From contig JAKJCY010000016.1 of the NCBI GenBank assembly GCA_022706235.1, positions 1 to 41,071 on the forward strand: a stretch of 41,071 nucleotides of DNA, written 5' to 3'. Every line of letters starts with the position of its first letter. Positions within the stretch are counted from its first letter, which is position 1. A program made the translations under genes and the position numbers. Below the pieces are notes generated by a model that had not been told where the DNA came from, did no database searches, and was given only the letters and a program-made list of their open reading frames with translations. This DNA comes from Candidatus Hydrogenedentota bacterium. Its GTDB lineage: Bacteria > Hydrogenedentota > Hydrogenedentia > Hydrogenedentales > CAITNO01. This document shows, one piece after another, positions 1 to 8,070 of the stretch.

Positions 1-670
1 CGCTGATGCCATCCACCAGTTCCAGCAGGCCCCGTTTAAAACACTCCCTCAGGAAGTCCCGGTCCACCCTGGAAACCGCCGGGGCGATGATGCAGGCGTC
101 CGGGTCGCCTTGCCGGATGGCAGGCGCCACGGCATGGCACCAGGCCATGTAAGCATCCACGTCAGGTTTTGGTTTCCAAAAGTGGTCCAGATTTGGCTCG
201 TTCCACAATTCCCAGATAATGGATTTTCCCGCATACCGTTCCGCCAGCGCGGCGCAGAACCTTGCAGAGGCCTGGCGGCCCGCATCGGAACAAGGCGCAA
301 GTCCTTCATCATACAAAGTATTCCCGTAGTCAATAATAAAAAGGATCCTGACGCCTCGCGCTTCCATGTCGGCAATGAGGAAGTCATACTGGCTGAAATC
401 ATAAACACCTGGCACTTTCTCGACACCGTCCCAGCTGATATCCATGCGGATGATACCCATTCCCGAGGCTTCTATCATGGCCAGGTCTTTTTCATTGCCC
501 TGATAGAAATGGATGTTGACACCCACCCCCTGTGGAATGGGCTTCATCCGGAGTTCCGGATGAACATCGTCAACTTCAGCAAATCGACTACTATCCTCAC
601 CTTCCAGATGCAGGCATCCCGCAAACAGTAAAAACGGCAACGCAATAAAAAGCTTGAACACCTTGCACAT
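1..670 (-). CDS. Partial lipoprotein glycoside hydrolase, clan GH-A (GH39/GH5-like)
   Basis: The frame starts at the ATG on 670-668 and stays open to the left edge, giving 223 codons; the C-terminal half lies outside the window. A strong ribosome site (GGAGGAG) sits just upstream. The N-terminus is a hydrophobic signal ending in LLFAGC, a plausible lipobox with Cys19 as the lipidated residue. A TIM-barrel-like stretch follows, with WELWNEPN at residues 153-160. In GH-A clan retaining glycosidases the NEP glutamate (here Glu158) is the acid/base; the nucleophile would be in the missing half. The opening GVNIHF and the overall order resemble GH39/PslG-like enzymes, but the family cannot be fixed from half a protein. 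It probably acts on polysaccharide at the outer envelope, in keeping with the neighbouring sulfatases. Identification as a GH-A lipoprotein is fairly sure; the substrate is unknown. Confidence 0.85.
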   Translation of the reverse strand, partial: MCKVFKLFIALPFLLFAGCLHLEGEDSSRFAEVDDVHPELRMKPIPQGVGVNIHFYQGNEKDLAMIEASGMGIIRMDISWDGVEKVPGVYDFSQYDFLIADMEARGVRILFIIDYGNTLYDEGLAPCSDAGRQASARFCAALAERYAGKSIIWELWNEPNLDHFWKPKPDVDAYMAWCHAVAPAIRQGDPDACIIAPAVSRVDRDFLRECFKRGLLELVDGIS

Positions 671-704
671 GATGACTCCTCCATTCGTTTCTGTTGTTAC
701 CGGC

Positions 705-733
705 ATTATAGCCCTCCAAAGTCGGCGCTTCAA
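705..733 (-). promoter_or_regulatory. Sigma70-like promoter for the GH-A glycosidase
   Basis: On the minus strand a TTGAAG box (733-728) and a perfect TATAAT box (710-705) are separated by 17 nt. Transcription would start near 698, leaving about a 28-nt leader with GGAGGAG before the ATG at 670. This is read from consensus only. Confidence 0.6.
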
Positions 734-840
734 AAGAAGGTGTTCCGAATCACGCCGAACAAACATATCCTCCATGTCAGCCCCCGCGGCGCCCTGAAAT
801 GGCTGTGCACCCCGGGGGCCCGGCCTGCCTGCAACCGGGA

Positions 841-870
841 TTGCGAAGGCCTCCGTGCGCGGGTTACAAT
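841..870 (+). promoter_or_regulatory. Sigma70-like promoter for the first sulfatase
   Basis: TTGCGA (841-846), an 18-nt spacer and TACAAT (865-870) lie directly ahead of the AAGGAG ribosome site and the ATG at 889. The leader would be about 12 nt, which only just leaves room for the ribosome site. The -35 match is moderate. Confidence 0.45.
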
Positions 871-888
871 GGGAAAAAAGGAGCCCTC

Positions 889-2328
889 ATGAATACAAAC
901 CATCCTCTCCAGCGTGTCAGCCGGCGAAACGTGTTGCGGAGCGGCGCAGCGGCTTTTGCCGCCCTCGGACTTTCCCGGGCGGGCGCTGCGGAGGTCCCAC
1001 CCGCATCCCGGCCGAATATTCTGCTGCTTCACTGTCATGACCTGGGAACCTATCTCCAGTGTTACGGCACGGAAACGGTGCAAAGCCCGAATCTGGACGC
1101 CTTCGCGGCCAAGAGCGTGCTTTTTGCCAGGAACTTCTGCACCGCCCCGCAGTGCAGCCCGTCCCGGGCCTCCATTTTCACCGGCAGATACCCGCACAAC
1201 AACGGCGTCATGGGGCTGTGTCACGCCGACTTCGCCTGGGACCTTAATCAGGACGAGATGCATCTCGCACAACTGTTGAAGGATGCCGGTTATGCCGCTG
1301 AATCGGTGGGCGTGATTCATGAAACCCGCTCAGGTGCGGCGCGCTGCGGCTATGAGAAACATACAGGCAAGAACCGCGCCTCCGAAATGGCTATCGGCGC
1401 AATCGAGCGATTGCGCCACTTCGCCGAAACGCCCGGAAAACCCTTCTTCCTCTGTGCCGGGTGCATCGAACCCCACCGGATGCGCTCGCCGGAAGAGACG
1501 GATTACATGGGGTTTCTCTCCCCGGAATTCGGGCCGGACGACACACTGGGCGTGAATGTTCCCGGATTCCTGCGCGATACGCCGGGCACCCGCGCGGAAC
1601 TGGCGGAACTGCAGGGCGCGGTGAGGCACATGGACACGCAGATGGGCCACGTATTGGACGCCGTTTCGGAACTGGGCCTGGAAGAGAACACACTGGTCCT
1701 GTTCACCACGGACCACGGGTACGCCATGCCCCGCGCCAAATGTTCGCTCTACGAACCGGGCATCACGACAGCGCTCATTCTGCGGTTACCCTCGCGAAAG
1801 GGCTGGCATGGCGGCATTGTAAAGGAGGAGCATCTCTCCAACATAGACATCCTCCCCACGCTGCTGGAACTGGCAGGCGCGCCTGTTCCCGCAAACGTCC
1901 AGGGACGCTCCTTCATGTCCCTGCTCGACGGCGGCTCCTATACGCCCCGCGACAGTATCTTTGCCGAAATCAGCCATCATGACTACTACGACCCGCGCCG
2001 GTGCATCCGCACCGAAACCCATAAACTTATTGTCAACTTCTCCTCGGCGCCGGCCTACATGGACCCCTCCCAGTCCTGGCGGCCCCGGTCGGATACGGTT
2101 GTGCCGGAAAACCGCGCCGTCGCGTACCACCCCTGTTGCGAACTGTATGATCTGCGCGCGGACCCTTGGGAACAACATGATCTCGCCGAATCCGACGAAC
2201 ACGCGGCAATCCGCGAGGAGCTCCTCGTACGCCTGCGTGGCCACCTTGCGGCGACAAAGGACCCGATTTTAAACGGCGCTATTACACCTCCGCAACATAA
2301 AAAAGCCCTCGAATGCCTGGGGTTGTAA
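889..2328 (+). CDS. Tat-exported sulfatase, heparan N-sulfatase-like
   Basis: This 479-residue type I sulfatase should hydrolyse sulfate esters or N-sulfates outside the cytoplasm. The ATG at 889 is preferred over an upstream in-frame start at 799, because AAGGAG lies 6 nt before it and the protein then opens with a twin-arginine signal (SRRNVLRSG, residues 11-19). The sulfatase signature CSPSRASIFTGR starts at Cys89, the residue converted to formylglycine. The C-terminal metal motif TTDHGYAMPRAKC and the overall pattern recall bacterial N-sulfoglucosamine sulfohydrolase-like (SulfAtlas S1_8-type) enzymes. The first metal-binding block reads HCHDLG instead of the usual ADDLG. The preceding gene points the other way and a second sulfatase follows after 117 bp. 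Subfamily assignment is from memory. Confidence 0.9.
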   Translation: MNTNHPLQRVSRRNVLRSGAAAFAALGLSRAGAAEVPPASRPNILLLHCHDLGTYLQCYGTETVQSPNLDAFAAKSVLFARNFCTAPQCSPSRASIFTGRYPHNNGVMGLCHADFAWDLNQDEMHLAQLLKDAGYAAESVGVIHETRSGAARCGYEKHTGKNRASEMAIGAIERLRHFAETPGKPFFLCAGCIEPHRMRSPEETDYMGFLSPEFGPDDTLGVNVPGFLRDTPGTRAELAELQGAVRHMDTQMGHVLDAVSELGLEENTLVLFTTDHGYAMPRAKCSLYEPGITTALILRLPSRKGWHGGIVKEEHLSNIDILPTLLELAGAPVPANVQGRSFMSLLDGGSYTPRDSIFAEISHHDYYDPRRCIRTETHKLIVNFSSAPAYMDPSQSWRPRSDTVVPENRAVAYHPCCELYDLRADPWEQHDLAESDEHAAIREELLVRLRGHLAATKDPILNGAITPPQHKKALECLGL

Positions 2329-2445
2329 AATGCTTCAGACAGGATACATATAGGGGCCTGTCCATACGATGGTCCGGTATTTCAGCCATACTTGAAAACT
2401 TGCAGCGGCCTTTTTTGCGGGCGCACCACCCATGAGGAACAGCAG

Positions 2446-3843
2446 ATGGCGACACGACGAACGTTTCTGAAAACGTGCGCGGGTGTGCTGGCTCTGGAAG
2501 CGATGGCCCACCCCTTGACTGCGTTTGCCAGGGAGTCCGCTCGGGCAAACCATAAGCCTCCGAATATTATTGTGATTATGGCTGATGATCTTGGTTATGG
2601 CGACCTGGGCTGTTACGGCCATCCTGAAAATAAGACGCCGCATCTGGATCAACTGGCCCGGGAAGGCCTGCGATTTACCGATTTCCATGCAAACGGTCCC
2701 ATGTGTTCCCCCACGCGGGCCGCGTTGTTGACCGGCCGCTACCAGCACCGGCTGGGCCGGGAATTCGAGGGCGCCCTTTCCGCGAAGTCGCCCCATATCG
2801 GCCTGCCTCCGGAAATAACGACCTTGCCGAAGATACTGAAACAGGCGGGATACGCCACGGGCATGTATGGGAAATGGCACCTGGGCTACCAGGCGCCCAG
2901 CGTGCCGACCTATTTTGGCTTTGACGATTTCAGGGGACTTCTGACCGGGGACGGCGACCACATATCCCATGTCAGCCGTTCGGGCGGTGAGGATTGGTAT
3001 CACAACGAAAAGATTGAGATGGAAGAAGGGTACAGTTCCGAACTGATTACCAAGCACAGTATTGATTTCATGCGCAAAAACAAAGACACCCCCTTTTTTT
3101 TATATGTGGCGCATCTGGTCATCCATTTCCCCTGGCAGGCGCCCGGCGAGGAAGCCCACCGCAAGGTGGGCACGGATTACTGGAGCCTGGAAAAACTGGG
3201 CCCCCATCCCGAGGGAAGCGTGAAACCTGTGGTCCGGAAAATGGTGGAGGCGGTGGATGACAGCATCGGCGCCATCATGGCGGCCTTGCGTGAACTGGAA
3301 CTGGATGACAATACCTTCGTGCTGTTCCTGTCAGACAATGGCGGCTATCTGCATTATGACGACCTGTTTAAAGGCGAGATATCCCGAAATGCCCCGTTCC
3401 GGGGACAAAAGACGGACGTCTGGGAAGGGGGACACCGGGTGCCGGCCATCGCCTGGTGGCCGGACAAGATCGCCCCTGGAACCGTGTCCCGGGAGACCGC
3501 TATGACCATGGATATCCTGCCGACCTGCGCCGCCCTGGCTTCGGCTCCTGCGCCGTCCGGCCTGGATGGCACGACCCTCGCACCGCATTTGGTTGAGGGC
3601 AACGCCCTGCCGGAACGGGACCTCTTCTGGCGCATCGACGCGGCAAAGGCTGTCCGGCGCGGCCCCTGGAAACTTGTCGTTGAAGGGGACAGCGTGTTTT
3701 TATTCAACCTCGAAAAAGACATTGGAGAACAAGATAATATTGCCGCCCAGCACCCGGCGCTGGTCAAGGAACTGCTGGCGGTATTACACGCCTGGGAAAA
3801 AGATGTGGATGAAACCGGCTTCATGGGCTCCTTATCCCCCTGA
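2446..3843 (+). CDS. Tat-exported sulfatase (arylsulfatase family)
   Basis: This is a 465-residue type I sulfatase. The ATG at 2446 follows GAGGAA by 6 nt and gives a twin-arginine-like export signal (ATRRTFLKT). The frame is also open from a TTG at 2392, but that start has no ribosome site and would bury the signal. IMADDLGYGDLG (residues 44-55) supplies the calcium-binding Asp pair. CSPTRAALLTGRY begins at Cys87, the formylglycine site. GKWHLG and SDNGG blocks follow in the usual order. It belongs to the large arylsulfatase A/GALNS-like group; the substrate cannot be read from the sequence. It lies 117 bp after the first sulfatase on the same strand with no terminator between, so the two are probably co-transcribed. 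Confidence 0.93.
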   Translation: MATRRTFLKTCAGVLALEAMAHPLTAFARESARANHKPPNIIVIMADDLGYGDLGCYGHPENKTPHLDQLAREGLRFTDFHANGPMCSPTRAALLTGRYQHRLGREFEGALSAKSPHIGLPPEITTLPKILKQAGYATGMYGKWHLGYQAPSVPTYFGFDDFRGLLTGDGDHISHVSRSGGEDWYHNEKIEMEEGYSSELITKHSIDFMRKNKDTPFFLYVAHLVIHFPWQAPGEEAHRKVGTDYWSLEKLGPHPEGSVKPVVRKMVEAVDDSIGAIMAALRELELDDNTFVLFLSDNGGYLHYDDLFKGEISRNAPFRGQKTDVWEGGHRVPAIAWWPDKIAPGTVSRETAMTMDILPTCAALASAPAPSGLDGTTLAPHLVEGNALPERDLFWRIDAAKAVRRGPWKLVVEGDSVFLFNLEKDIGEQDNIAAQHPALVKELLAVLHAWEKDVDETGFMGSLSP

Positions 3844-3891
3844 GGCCGATGTTCTGCGTGTCCTTTTCCGGGGAACGAAGTGCGCATTTTT

Positions 3892-6429
3892 CTACCAGGC
3901 GATATTTACGTTTCCGGTGACGTTCTCTACAACAAAATGCCTGCCGAACTTCGGGTCACCCGTTTTGAGTTCTACTTTGCCTGCATGGTACGGGTAGCTC
4001 GAATTAACAGCGATACGCACATTGTTCACATCAGAGGCGGTGTCCGGGTAGAAACGGAGTGTGGCGTTCTCGAGCCCGGCGACCTGTAGTCTTCTCTTAA
4101 CACCGTAGTGTCCCGAGTGTGCTTCCCGGCAGGATAGTTTGCCATCCTGTTGCCCGTCAACGAATACGCGGCATTCCCGGTGCCAGGCGCGGGGCAGGGT
4201 ATAGGTCGAACGCCCTTCCTCAAGCCAGGTTTCATACCCGATAAGCAGGGGCGCGCCCTGGGGATAGCGAAACCGTTCCGTTACCGTGGTGTCGGGGCTG
4301 TAGCCGGAAAAGAAAAAGCCGTTATGCCGCCTGGCGACACCTACCAGCGGGTCGGGTTGTTCAGCGAGCCGTTTTGTGACAACAAAGTCGTACCCGAAAA
4401 CATGCAGGGCAAAACGCATCAGGAGCTCCCCCTGAAACCACGTTGCGGGATCATCGTTCAACAGCAGCCGTGCCCCTTTTCGGTAATAATTCGAGTTTAC
4501 GCCGCGTATCCACACCAAACCGCCGCCGTTCCATTCCGGCAGGAACCGGGACGCGGCGATGACCCGGCTCTCCCCTTCACGCGAAACCGACGCGAGCACC
4601 GCGGCATCCGCGGCCTGTACCGTCGCCCGCAACGGTCCGCCGCCCGTCAACGAACGGTGTTGTATCCTGGTCGGCCACTGTCCCGCCTCCAACTGGTCAA
4701 GGTTCATGGCTGTTACCAAGTCAAACTCCCCTTCCAGCGGCGTGTCCAGACGCACCCCCAGCAAGTCCAGCAGGTTGGCGCTTGCATGCGCCAGGGGACC
4801 ATACAGCAATACGCGCCCACCTTTTTTGAGCGTATCCAGCAAGCCGGCTTCCAAGGCCGTTCCCTCGTCGGGCACGATGGACAGGAGCACCGATTCGTCA
4901 TAAATTTCGGGGCGCGCCACTCTTGATGACAGAAAATTGTTCGTGGATACAACCGTATTAACCGGGAATCCGATGTTGATTGCCCGGCAGATAAACCAAT
5001 CGCCGAACAGCACTTCCCCCACCCTCGGGTTCTCCGCGAAGGTCATGTCGTGGTATTCGTCGAAAGGATATATCCAAACGACGGGCCCGGACTGATCGGG
5101 GCTGTCCGCGCGGCCGCGCAGGATATGGGGGATAACCTCATTCGGCACTTCCACCGGCATTTCGCCGAATGAATTGTCTGCCGTAAGGAACAAGATGGAA
5201 GTCGGCAGCCACACCGCGCCTGTCGCGTCAATACGGGCCACGGACATGGGCAGATAAATATCGTGCGGCTCCCGCCCGTACCGGTCCAGCCAGGGACTGT
5301 TCAGCCACCAGGGGTCATGGGTGTAATACCGGAACGGGTAGTCGTCCCCGGGGATTTCCGCTATGTGCGACATGTACCCGGCCAATTCCAGCCCGAAATT
5401 GCCGTCCAATGCGGCCCAGGGCGAATTGGGCGGTGGAACCATGTTGAATCCGCCCCGGTAAATCTCCCGCAGGGGAACGCCGTCCGAGGCAAGGTCCATG
5501 CCCGTGGACAGGTTCGTGCCGCGTGTTTCAATCAAATATTCCGGGCACTCTTCCCGGAACAGTCGCCAGAAGTCGAGGATTTTCTCCCGCACGGGGGGAA
5601 GTCCTGCCGTGTCGAAGCGTTCACCGTCAAAGACGGCGCCGGTGCATCCCCAGGTTTCGAGGCCGAACCCGAATCCGTTCGATAACCAGAGGTAGTCAAA
5701 GGATAAATCGCGAAGGAAATGCCGGCATTGCCTGCCGAAGAAGGTGCCGAAGGGGGTTCCTTCGGGAATGCCTTCCGGAAACCCGGCATACCGTTCCCGG
5801 TCTCCTTTCAACACGGAATAACTGCAGACCATGGTGCCTTTGCCCATGGTGTCGCCGAGGCAGATTTCCGGGTGAAGTTTATATTTGAAGGGGGAATCGG
5901 CAAACTCGGGGCCGGGATCGAAGGTGGCGCCCGCGCGCACCGGTTTGCCGGTGATTTCGTTACCCACCCGCTTCAGCGCCGCCACGATGCGTTTCAGGTC
6001 GCCGTAGGTGATTGTGGGCGGGTTTTCCGTGTAGAGAAAGGCACGCTGATGCAAAGAGAGATGTTCGGGACCCGAACCGACTTCCACCTTGGAATTCGCG
6101 CCGCCAATATAGCGCCCCCACTCTATTTCTTCCGACAGGTCGCCTTTATACGTGAGAATTTCCGAGCCATCGGCCGTCCAGAGCAATACGGACACCCCGT
6201 CCGCGTGACGGGTCAGGGGCGACCACTGCCGGAATAGTTCCTTGCACGTCGCTTCAATATAAGCCTCATCCATATTCTTAAAAGGTTTGAGGCTCAGTTC
6301 CAAGGTAACATTTTTAATCCCCGGATAGTCCAGCGCCTGGTCCATCGGGCGTTCCCCGGAGGCGCCCGGGACCGCAAGCCCCAAAGCCAACAGCAGTATC
6401 CCTGTCTGAAACTGATGCGTTGCGTGCAT
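3892..6429 (-). CDS. Large secreted protein of unrecognised family, probable glycan-active enzyme
   Basis: This 845-residue protein starts at an ATG preceded by GGAGGAG. It has a Sec-type signal ending near residue 25 (VPGASG/E). I do not recognise a named family. Residues 40-450 look like an alpha/beta barrel-type domain with many Trp, Asp and Glu residues (LLWTADGSEIL at 82-92, FDPGPEF at 170-176, THDPWWLNSPW at 370-380). Residues 505-565 look like a Rossmann/GATase-like unit (LKKGGRVLLYGP), the arrangement seen in the trimerisation domain of GH42 beta-galactosidases. The remainder is predicted beta-rich. It follows the third sulfatase by 32 bp on the same strand, so the two are an operon and it may cleave the desulfated glycan. 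The enzymatic role is inference. Confidence 0.7.
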   Translation of the reverse strand: MHATHQFQTGILLLALGLAVPGASGERPMDQALDYPGIKNVTLELSLKPFKNMDEAYIEATCKELFRQWSPLTRHADGVSVLLWTADGSEILTYKGDLSEEIEWGRYIGGANSKVEVGSGPEHLSLHQRAFLYTENPPTITYGDLKRIVAALKRVGNEITGKPVRAGATFDPGPEFADSPFKYKLHPEICLGDTMGKGTMVCSYSVLKGDRERYAGFPEGIPEGTPFGTFFGRQCRHFLRDLSFDYLWLSNGFGFGLETWGCTGAVFDGERFDTAGLPPVREKILDFWRLFREECPEYLIETRGTNLSTGMDLASDGVPLREIYRGGFNMVPPPNSPWAALDGNFGLELAGYMSHIAEIPGDDYPFRYYTHDPWWLNSPWLDRYGREPHDIYLPMSVARIDATGAVWLPTSILFLTADNSFGEMPVEVPNEVIPHILRGRADSPDQSGPVVWIYPFDEYHDMTFAENPRVGEVLFGDWFICRAINIGFPVNTVVSTNNFLSSRVARPEIYDESVLLSIVPDEGTALEAGLLDTLKKGGRVLLYGPLAHASANLLDLLGVRLDTPLEGEFDLVTAMNLDQLEAGQWPTRIQHRSLTGGGPLRATVQAADAAVLASVSREGESRVIAASRFLPEWNGGGLVWIRGVNSNYYRKGARLLLNDDPATWFQGELLMRFALHVFGYDFVVTKRLAEQPDPLVGVARRHNGFFFSGYSPDTTVTERFRYPQGAPLLIGYETWLEEGRSTYTLPRAWHRECRVFVDGQQDGKLSCREAHSGHYGVKRRLQVAGLENATLRFYPDTASDVNNVRIAVNSSYPYHAGKVELKTGDPKFGRHFVVENVTGNVNIAW

Positions 6430-6461
6430 GGTTTTGACTCCTCCGAGGCGATTGTAATCCG

Positions 6462-7868
6462 CTACCCCTCGGGCCTCCAGATGGCCCTGCCCTCGTAGAG
6501 GGAGCCGACAGGATACCGGTCGTCAGGACGGACCGCCTTTTTCATAATAGCTTCAATCTTTTGCACCACGTCGGGGTGGCCGGCGGCGACATTATTTTTC
6601 TCCCCCATGTCCGTGTCGAGATCATACAGTTGGATTTGGGAACCGGTGCCCAGACGAATACCTTTCCAGTTACCCATGCGCACGGCCTGATCGTACCGTT
6701 CACGGCAGTGCCCGTAATCCCAGTACAGGTATTCGTGGGGATTCGTAATCCGGCCTCCGGCCAGGGCGTCCACAATAGAAACACCATCAATGCCGGGTGG
6801 CGGTTCCGTGCCGGCCAATGCAGCGAAGGTGGGGAGCATGTCCCAAAAGGCGATGATCTCGTTACTGGTGACGTTCGCCGGTATCCTGCCGGGCCAGCGT
6901 GCAATGAACGGCACCCGGATACCGCCTTCCGTCAGGTCCCGTTTGAATCCCCGCAGCGGCCCGCTGGTGTTCAGGTGTTCCGGAATGTCCTCATGGCCGC
7001 CGTTGTCGCTGGTGAAGATAACGAGGGTGTGATCGGCGATGTCCAGTTCCTCCAGCAGAGACAGGATGCGCCCCACGTCGCGGTCAAGCCGGTGAATCAT
7101 GGCGGCATATTTCTTCGCTTTTTCGCTCCAGTTCTTACCGGTGTACGGTTCGGTCGAGGGCACGGCCAGACCGTCGGCGTCTTCGCTTTTCGAGGAAAAG
7201 TGGGGCAACGTGAAGGCACCGTAAAGAAAGAAGGGCGTGCCCTTGTTTTCACGAATGAACTCAAGGGCCCGTTCGGCAATGAGATCATGGCTGTAGTGGG
7301 CGTGTGATTTGGTGTTGCCGGTCAATTCAAGACGGCCATCATTATCATCAAGGTACTCTGTGTAATAGTAGTGGGCATGGTCCTGGTTGAGGTAGCCGAA
7401 CCACGTATCGAAACCCTGGTTTGTGGCACGCCCCACGGTGCCGGGATCGCCGAGGGACCATTTGCCGAAGCCACCGCAACGGTAGCCGGCATTTTTGAGC
7501 ACTTCAGCGATGGTAATATCATCTTCTTCGAGGTAGGTGTGATAGTGGGGGATATTATCGCGCGCCGGCGTATGACCGTTGTGCAGGCCGGTCATGAGTA
7601 CGCTGCGTGACGGGGTGCAAACAGGGCCGCCGGCATAGGCCTGGGTGAACCGGAGACCATCCGCGGCCAGGCGGTCAATGTTTGGTGTCCGGATTTGCTG
7701 TTGTCCATAACAGCCAAGATCGCCATAACCAAGGTCATCGGCCATAATAAAAACGATATTCGGGCAACGGCTAGCCAAGGCAGGTGTTTTTTCGGCAGCT
7801 GCTTTGGTCATGGGGAGCGCCGCCGTGCCTGCCAGAACGGCGGTTTTGAGAAAATATCGTCTATCCAT
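6462..7868 (-). CDS. Exported sulfatase (arylsulfatase A-like)
   Basis: This is a 468-residue type I sulfatase. The frame is open upstream to 7985, but the ATG at 7868 has GGAGA 8 nt ahead and begins MDRRYFLKTAVLAGTAAL, a twin-arginine-like or Sec signal. IMADDLGYGDLG (residues 41-52) carries the metal ligands. CTPSRSVLMTG begins at Cys84, the formylglycine site. FGKWSLG and TSDNGGH continue the pattern. The closing KNNVAAGHP block is common in the marine arylsulfatase A-like group. It sits between the Gfo/Idh gene upstream (202 bp, containing a double-hairpin repeat) and the 845-residue secreted protein downstream (32 bp). Substrate is unknown. Confidence 0.93.
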   Translation of the reverse strand: MDRRYFLKTAVLAGTAALPMTKAAAEKTPALASRCPNIVFIMADDLGYGDLGCYGQQQIRTPNIDRLAADGLRFTQAYAGGPVCTPSRSVLMTGLHNGHTPARDNIPHYHTYLEEDDITIAEVLKNAGYRCGGFGKWSLGDPGTVGRATNQGFDTWFGYLNQDHAHYYYTEYLDDNDGRLELTGNTKSHAHYSHDLIAERALEFIRENKGTPFFLYGAFTLPHFSSKSEDADGLAVPSTEPYTGKNWSEKAKKYAAMIHRLDRDVGRILSLLEELDIADHTLVIFTSDNGGHEDIPEHLNTSGPLRGFKRDLTEGGIRVPFIARWPGRIPANVTSNEIIAFWDMLPTFAALAGTEPPPGIDGVSIVDALAGGRITNPHEYLYWDYGHCRERYDQAVRMGNWKGIRLGTGSQIQLYDLDTDMGEKNNVAAGHPDVVQKIEAIMKKAVRPDDRYPVGSLYEGRAIWRPEG

Positions 7869-7923
7869 TCGTATCTTCTCCGGTTGCCGCCTTGGGTATA
7901 GGAATTCACACACAAATAGGACG

Positions 7924-8012
7924 TAGTAGGCGTACCTTCCCAGGTGCGCCATAGAGTAATATGACAATCTATGGTTCTGCCCCATGGCGCACCTGGGAAG
8001 GTACGCCTACTA
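7924..8012. repeat. Double-hairpin (BIME-like) inverted repeat
   Basis: Arms at 7924-7952 and 7984-8012 are perfect 29-nt reverse complements around a 31-nt centre. Each arm is itself a hairpin (GGCGTACCT, four-base loop, AGGTGCGCC). A competing pair CCATAGA (7949-7955) and TCTATGG (7968-7974) spans the centre. It lies in the 202-bp gap between the Gfo/Idh and sulfatase genes. Confidence 0.85.
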
Positions 8013-8070
8013 AAAAGTCGCTTTGGGCTTGCAGAGCGCGTTATTCGTTATTTTTTCGCTGCTCCGTCCG

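Noticed and set aside
110-631. 173-codon plus-strand frame at the left edge
   Set aside because: It is antisense to the GH-A lipoprotein gene, which has a lipobox, a catalytic motif and a ribosome site; the plus frame shows none.
7924-8012. Intrinsic terminator
   Set aside because: The stems are long but no T-run follows on the minus strand, the direction of transcription here.
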